Shown: piece by piece, positions 60,086 through 64,000 of the stretch | Numbering within the stretch: the stretch's first letter is position 1 | How the letters are laid out: each line of letters starts with the position of its first letter | Assembly (NCBI RefSeq): GCF_008831285.2 | Contig: NC_045138.2 | Location: forward strand, 16,897,934 to 16,961,933 | Length of the DNA stretch: 64,000 nucleotides | Reading direction: 5' to 3' | From: Nymphaea colorata | Lineage: Eukaryota > Streptophyta > Magnoliopsida > Nymphaeales > Nymphaeaceae | Notes under the pieces: model-generated | What the model saw: only the letters and a program-made list of their open reading frames with translations | The model's database searches: none | Told to the model about the DNA's origin: nothing | Program-made: the position numbers and the translations under genes

Positions 60086-62399
60086 ATGTTCATTTTGAGT
60101 GGTAGCTAGATTATTGAGGCACCCGTATCTTCTTGTGAAAAATTTAGGGATCCTGTGTATCGAGACCTGCAGCCTTTTGTTGGAAATTAAGTTTTCGAGA
60201 TCATTTTTTGCTTTGAGGTATATGGGGCTTATTATCTTGTAGGATATCTTAGTCTTTTTACACTTTTCTGCTGTGCAATCGCATGTTCTAGTTTTTCCTT
60301 CCATGTTCCCCGTTCTCTCTGTGATGTTATACAGCATGCTTGTAGAACTTTAGCTGTATCCCACTCTTCTTCTATGGATAGGTAAATAAGAAAAAAAAAA
60401 TTGTATGTTGTGATGTTTTATCATGTATGTTCTTGTAATCACACTAACTTGTCCCTTGTTAATTAGCTTGTCTTTTACACAGCTCGGTCTTAAACAAATC
60501 CAATTTGAAAGGCACCAAGTGTGGCACCGTCTCTGCATCTTTTCTACATTTAAAGGTAATTACGATGGCAAAACTACAATGTCTGGTGAGTTACTCATAA
60601 CCAGATGATATGCCATCCTTCTCAATTTTCTAAATTATTTCGAGGCCTTTGGACTAAGGAAGACAAGAATACCATCAAAAGCTATTGATGATGGATGAGG
60701 GTAAGAATTTTAATCTACTCAGACATGTACAAGCGGCTAATTCATGTAAGTGCCAGAATTGCTAACCTGGGGTGTCTGGTTAACGCCATCTCCTGCTCTT
60801 AGGCACCTCAGCAGGTTGAGTGCCATTAGTTTTCTATCTGGTAATTGGATTCGTTTACTTTGTATAGTCTTCTTCCTTGACCAAATATATATATGTCTGT
60901 AGAAGGTACAAGATCGCTTCGACCCATCAGACCTTGTCTTATCAGGTTTGTTGATTAATTTTGACCCTCAGCAGCAAGATGAACGATTACTATACTTGCA
61001 CTTGTGCAACAGCCCCTAATAATTGTTCATGACTTACCTGCTGGCCTTTTACTTCATATCTGCCATCTATAATCTTTTGCTATCAATGCAGATCTGTATT
61101 TCTGAACTTGAAGGCCCCTTCAGTAAGGTGTTTAACATACTTTTCTACTTTTTTGGGTACTTTAATCGATGAATCCTATCAGGTTACTTCTTGAACTTAT
61201 GGAGTGAGATTTGAATGATTACTGACAAATGATTGGGTGCACTGAATCTCTTCTTTTTCAGCTGCTGGCTGTTGCCTCTGGAAGTGCAAGCTTTTCTTTA
61301 GTTGGTTCTCAATCTAAGCAAGAACTGAGATTTCTTTACTTGGAGAAGATAACCATCCATATCAGTGCCCATGGGGATTCTATGGTTGTCTTGTGAAAAT
61401 GGGCAGTATCTCCTTGTAGTGCCAAGGACAGTACCTCCTGCATGACGTTGGCATTTGAAGCGTCCACCTTGTGACTTGCTCTTTGGGAACGTGCTTTTTT
61501 CATGCTTCGCTAAAAGCATTAAAGTAGTTTGAGGATAAGAGCAGCAGAACATTGTTTTATCACGATTGAAATAGTCGTTTCTCGATCTTCATGTGATATG
61601 TTGATGGCAAGCTAGATGGTCTTCGTTGGGTTTCTTTTATACTAACCAGGAAGAATGGCATGGCCGGCCTTCATTTTACGAAGTTTTTGAATGAGCCAAC
61701 TATGTTTTTTATTTTACCGTAGCCTCCAGCTGTGAATGCATACAATCTTCCATAAAGTTCCTCGCCGTCGATTTGATGGATGACCATAGTGAACTTTAAG
61801 CACGTGTTGTCTAGGAGCCAAATTCTTGCAATAATATAATCCATACATTGATATGCTCTCGTTCTCATGCAAACGGTAGAGAGCACAAGATCTCAATCAT
61901 AATTCATAACTCAAACCGATCTGCTTGAATGGTGGATAGTTCATCCAAAGCTGGACAGATCACTGGATGCCAAGGACCTTGTGAGCCAACCTCAAGCACT
62001 CTCCACTGTCTAGCAGATAAAAAGGGATCAGAACGGTACATCGGAACCTCAGGAGCCACAAGTTTTGTACCGATAAAGACTGGGTAGGGAAGTCACTGCC
62101 ATCATCATCGTAATCACCATTCACCATCACCATCATGCCAAGGGATCCAGCAAGTCACGTGCATGAACGCACACTTTGAGAATTGTAACTTGCCATGGGG
62201 TGCAAATAAGTTTCTTCATCACAGGTGCAGTTTCCTCATGTGAGAAATGAAAAATAAGGGGGCAAAAATTGCCATGCTACATAGATCCATAAGGATCTCC
62301 ACAGACATGCTAATCTAATGGAAGAGCGGGTACATTAATTGAACTTCTGCCTATGCCAACACAATGCTCTGCAATAATAATAATAATCAGGTCCTAAAT
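60086..62399. other. MUSTANG 3' UTR and intergenic sequence
   Basis: The first 300 bp look like a 3' UTR. Open frames at 61298 and 61671 on the - strand have no recognised domain. No gene can be supported. Confidence 0.45.
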
Positions 62400-62538
62400 T
62401 TAAGCCTGAAAAAGCACGCATGTGATATCTGAATTTGTATAGGTGGATCCATCATCGCCACCACAGACTGGTACATAGCCTCCGGCACGAAGACGAGCAA
62501 GCCCAGGGTTTGGAAGGAGGTTAAGAGTACCTGGACCT
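62400..62538 (-). CDS. Possible terminal exon of an unknown small Cys-containing protein
   Basis: On the - strand TATCCCCCACAG at 62539-62550 is followed by an open frame: GPGTLNLLPNPGLARLRAGG, YVPVCGGDDGSTYTNSDITC, VLFQA and a stop at 62400-62402. PVCGxDGxTYxN recalls Kazal inhibitor domains, but only part of the Kazal Cys pattern is present and no upstream exon is identified. Coding status is inferred from the codon-like pattern and the acceptor. Alternatives: an unrelated short peptide or chance. Confidence 0.35.
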
Positions 62539-62777
62539 CTGTGGGGGATAAAAATTGCATGTCAACTGGGTTGAGCTAGCTCTGTGTTGATTCATGTGAA
62601 TTCCGCGAAATGGATCCATCATTGCCACCGCAGACTGGTACATAGCCTCCGGCACGAAGACGAGCAAGCCCAGGGTTTGGAAGGAGGTTAAGAGTACCTG
62701 GACCTCTGTGGGGGATAAAAATTGTATGTCAACTGGGTTGAGCTAGCTCTGTGTTGATTCATGTGAATTCCGCGAAA
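62444..62777. repeat. 167-bp exact-period tandem duplication
   Basis: 62444-62610 and 62611-62777 are nearly identical, differing at about three visible positions. Each copy contains the splice acceptor and most of the possible exon on the - strand, so the candidate exon is duplicated with different tails. Confidence 0.92.
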
Positions 62778-64000
62778 CCTGTGCATCCTCATCGAGTGTA
62801 AAACCACCATATTAATACTTTTATGCAATATCACCATACAAGTTTATAAGCTGTTTAGCCAACTTTTCGTCTGGCAAGGAAGTTTTTTTAAGGTTAGAAG
62901 CACCAATAATTGGTGTAAGCTTCTCCTATGTAGCAGTTGCAAGATCCGATTTTTTTTTTTTAGAAAAAAGAGCTTTCCGTTTGCCATATCTCATGGCTCA
63001 TCGAATGAACTGATAGACAGCTTCAAATGCAGTTCCATATATAGGTTGTACTACTGAGATGGGATATTGTCATTGGGCAATGTAGTTTGCATGTGCATGA
63101 GTTAAGTTTCAATTTTGAACTTGAAAGATACACTTGAAAAATTTTGGTCCGCTCTTAGATGTAAGATCTATAACATTATAATCAGAACCATTGATCCTGC
63201 GGTACATTTTTTTTTTTGTTGAAAATTAAAACAAGAAAGCATGTAGGTGCCTTCAATGTTCGATTGTAAAACCAAATTGTTGGAAGGGCATGCAAGTCTA
63301 CTAATCAAAGTAACATATTCAATCAAGAGAAAAAGTTCCAATAGTATTCTAGCTGCTCATGGCTGTTCTCGCCGATATCTGTGAGAAGCCAACCTACTAT
63401 GCACCCCACCAGGTAAAGGGAGGCGCTTCTTAGAAGGCCAAGGATTGGTGAATCTGTTGACAATCAATATTTCTTTAATTGGAAAGAAGCAAAACATAGC
63501 TCCTTGTGATTTGAAACTTTAAGAAAAAAAACTTAACCATAAAAGATTGCATTCATGCCTGTATCAACTACTGAGCACTTTGAACTTGAGTTGCAGAGTC
63601 ATTAATTTCATCTGTTTTTCTCCTGCAACCCCGCAGTTTCTTGGATGGTGATGGCAGCTCCACTAACATGGCGCGTATAGCTAATACTCAGCCACCAGCG
63701 CCAATCACAGCATCAACACACGGTAATGGAATCTGCATAAGCCGATTGCTGGGGGACCCGTGTATATAAGAACACATCTCACTGTCAAACTTGTAAGCAG
63801 CAACTGCTCGATTGAACATTAGCCATCAACTTCCTGCTTTTAGTTGCAGAATCAAAAAGAGCAGGGACATGTCTACCTGGGTAAATCACTGGTTGTGGGG
63901 GTTGCACACTCTGCAATTGCTGAACACCCACTGGTTCCAAATGTTGAATTGGCATTGACATCTTTAAAAGTAAATACAAGAGATATATGTCGACCATAAC
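62778..64000. other. Intergenic or intronic, no supported gene
   Basis: A 70-codon - strand frame at 63785-63997 is Gln/Pro-rich (VQQLQSVQPPQPVIYPGRHV) and reaches the right edge; it could be an exon of a gene beginning beyond the window. A TATATAAG sequence lies near 63763 on the + strand. Confidence 0.3.

Overview
The window is nuclear DNA of a flowering plant. Evidence: GT-AG introns, plant-only protein families (DUF593 myosin-binding protein, EXORDIUM-like, MUSTANG), plant LINE tails, MITEs, and long TA and GA/CT microsatellites. The species cannot be fixed from sequence alone; an early-diverging angiosperm is possible but this is a guess.

Positions 1-37000 hold a tandem array of potato type I serine protease inhibitor (PI-I) genes, all on the + strand: seven that look intact (1235, 10730, 13655, 20058, 23567, 33004, 35719), one broken exon (36688) and one solo 3' UTR relic (about 8165). 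Each intact gene has exon 1 for a signal peptide and exon 2 of exactly 197 bp for the whole inhibitor domain. Each has a conserved upstream block with a W-box-like GTCAA core about 40-60 bp before a TATA box. The reactive-loop P1 residue differs among copies (Q, K, Q, E, L, L, T).

Between the inhibitor genes lie four loci built from broken EXORDIUM-like (PHI-1) gene fragments joined tail to tail as inverted repeats (4041-4562, 6537-7043, 15375-17401, 17706-18375). Three carry a shared downstream flank, and a fourth copy of that flank (29485-30560) lacks EXORDIUM sequence. These loci would fold into long hairpin RNAs if transcribed. They are the most unusual thing in the window and resemble the inverted-duplication stage proposed for small-RNA gene birth.

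Positions 26297-28191 hold a truncated, frameshifted paralogue of the MUSTANG1-type domesticated Mutator transposase gene. An apparently complete relative is at 57947-60085.

From 37000 onward the region is ordinary gene space: a myosin-binding (DUF593/GTD-binding) membrane protein gene on the - strand (39705-43055, two coding exons, 1090 aa), a pfkB-family sugar kinase gene on the + strand (48810-52756, five exons, 487 aa), MUSTANG (57947-60085), and a weak Cys-containing terminal exon on the - strand lying in a 167-bp tandem duplication (62444-62777). The sequence between is MITEs (two with clear target-site duplications), LINE 3' ends, short tandem duplications and AT-rich DNA.
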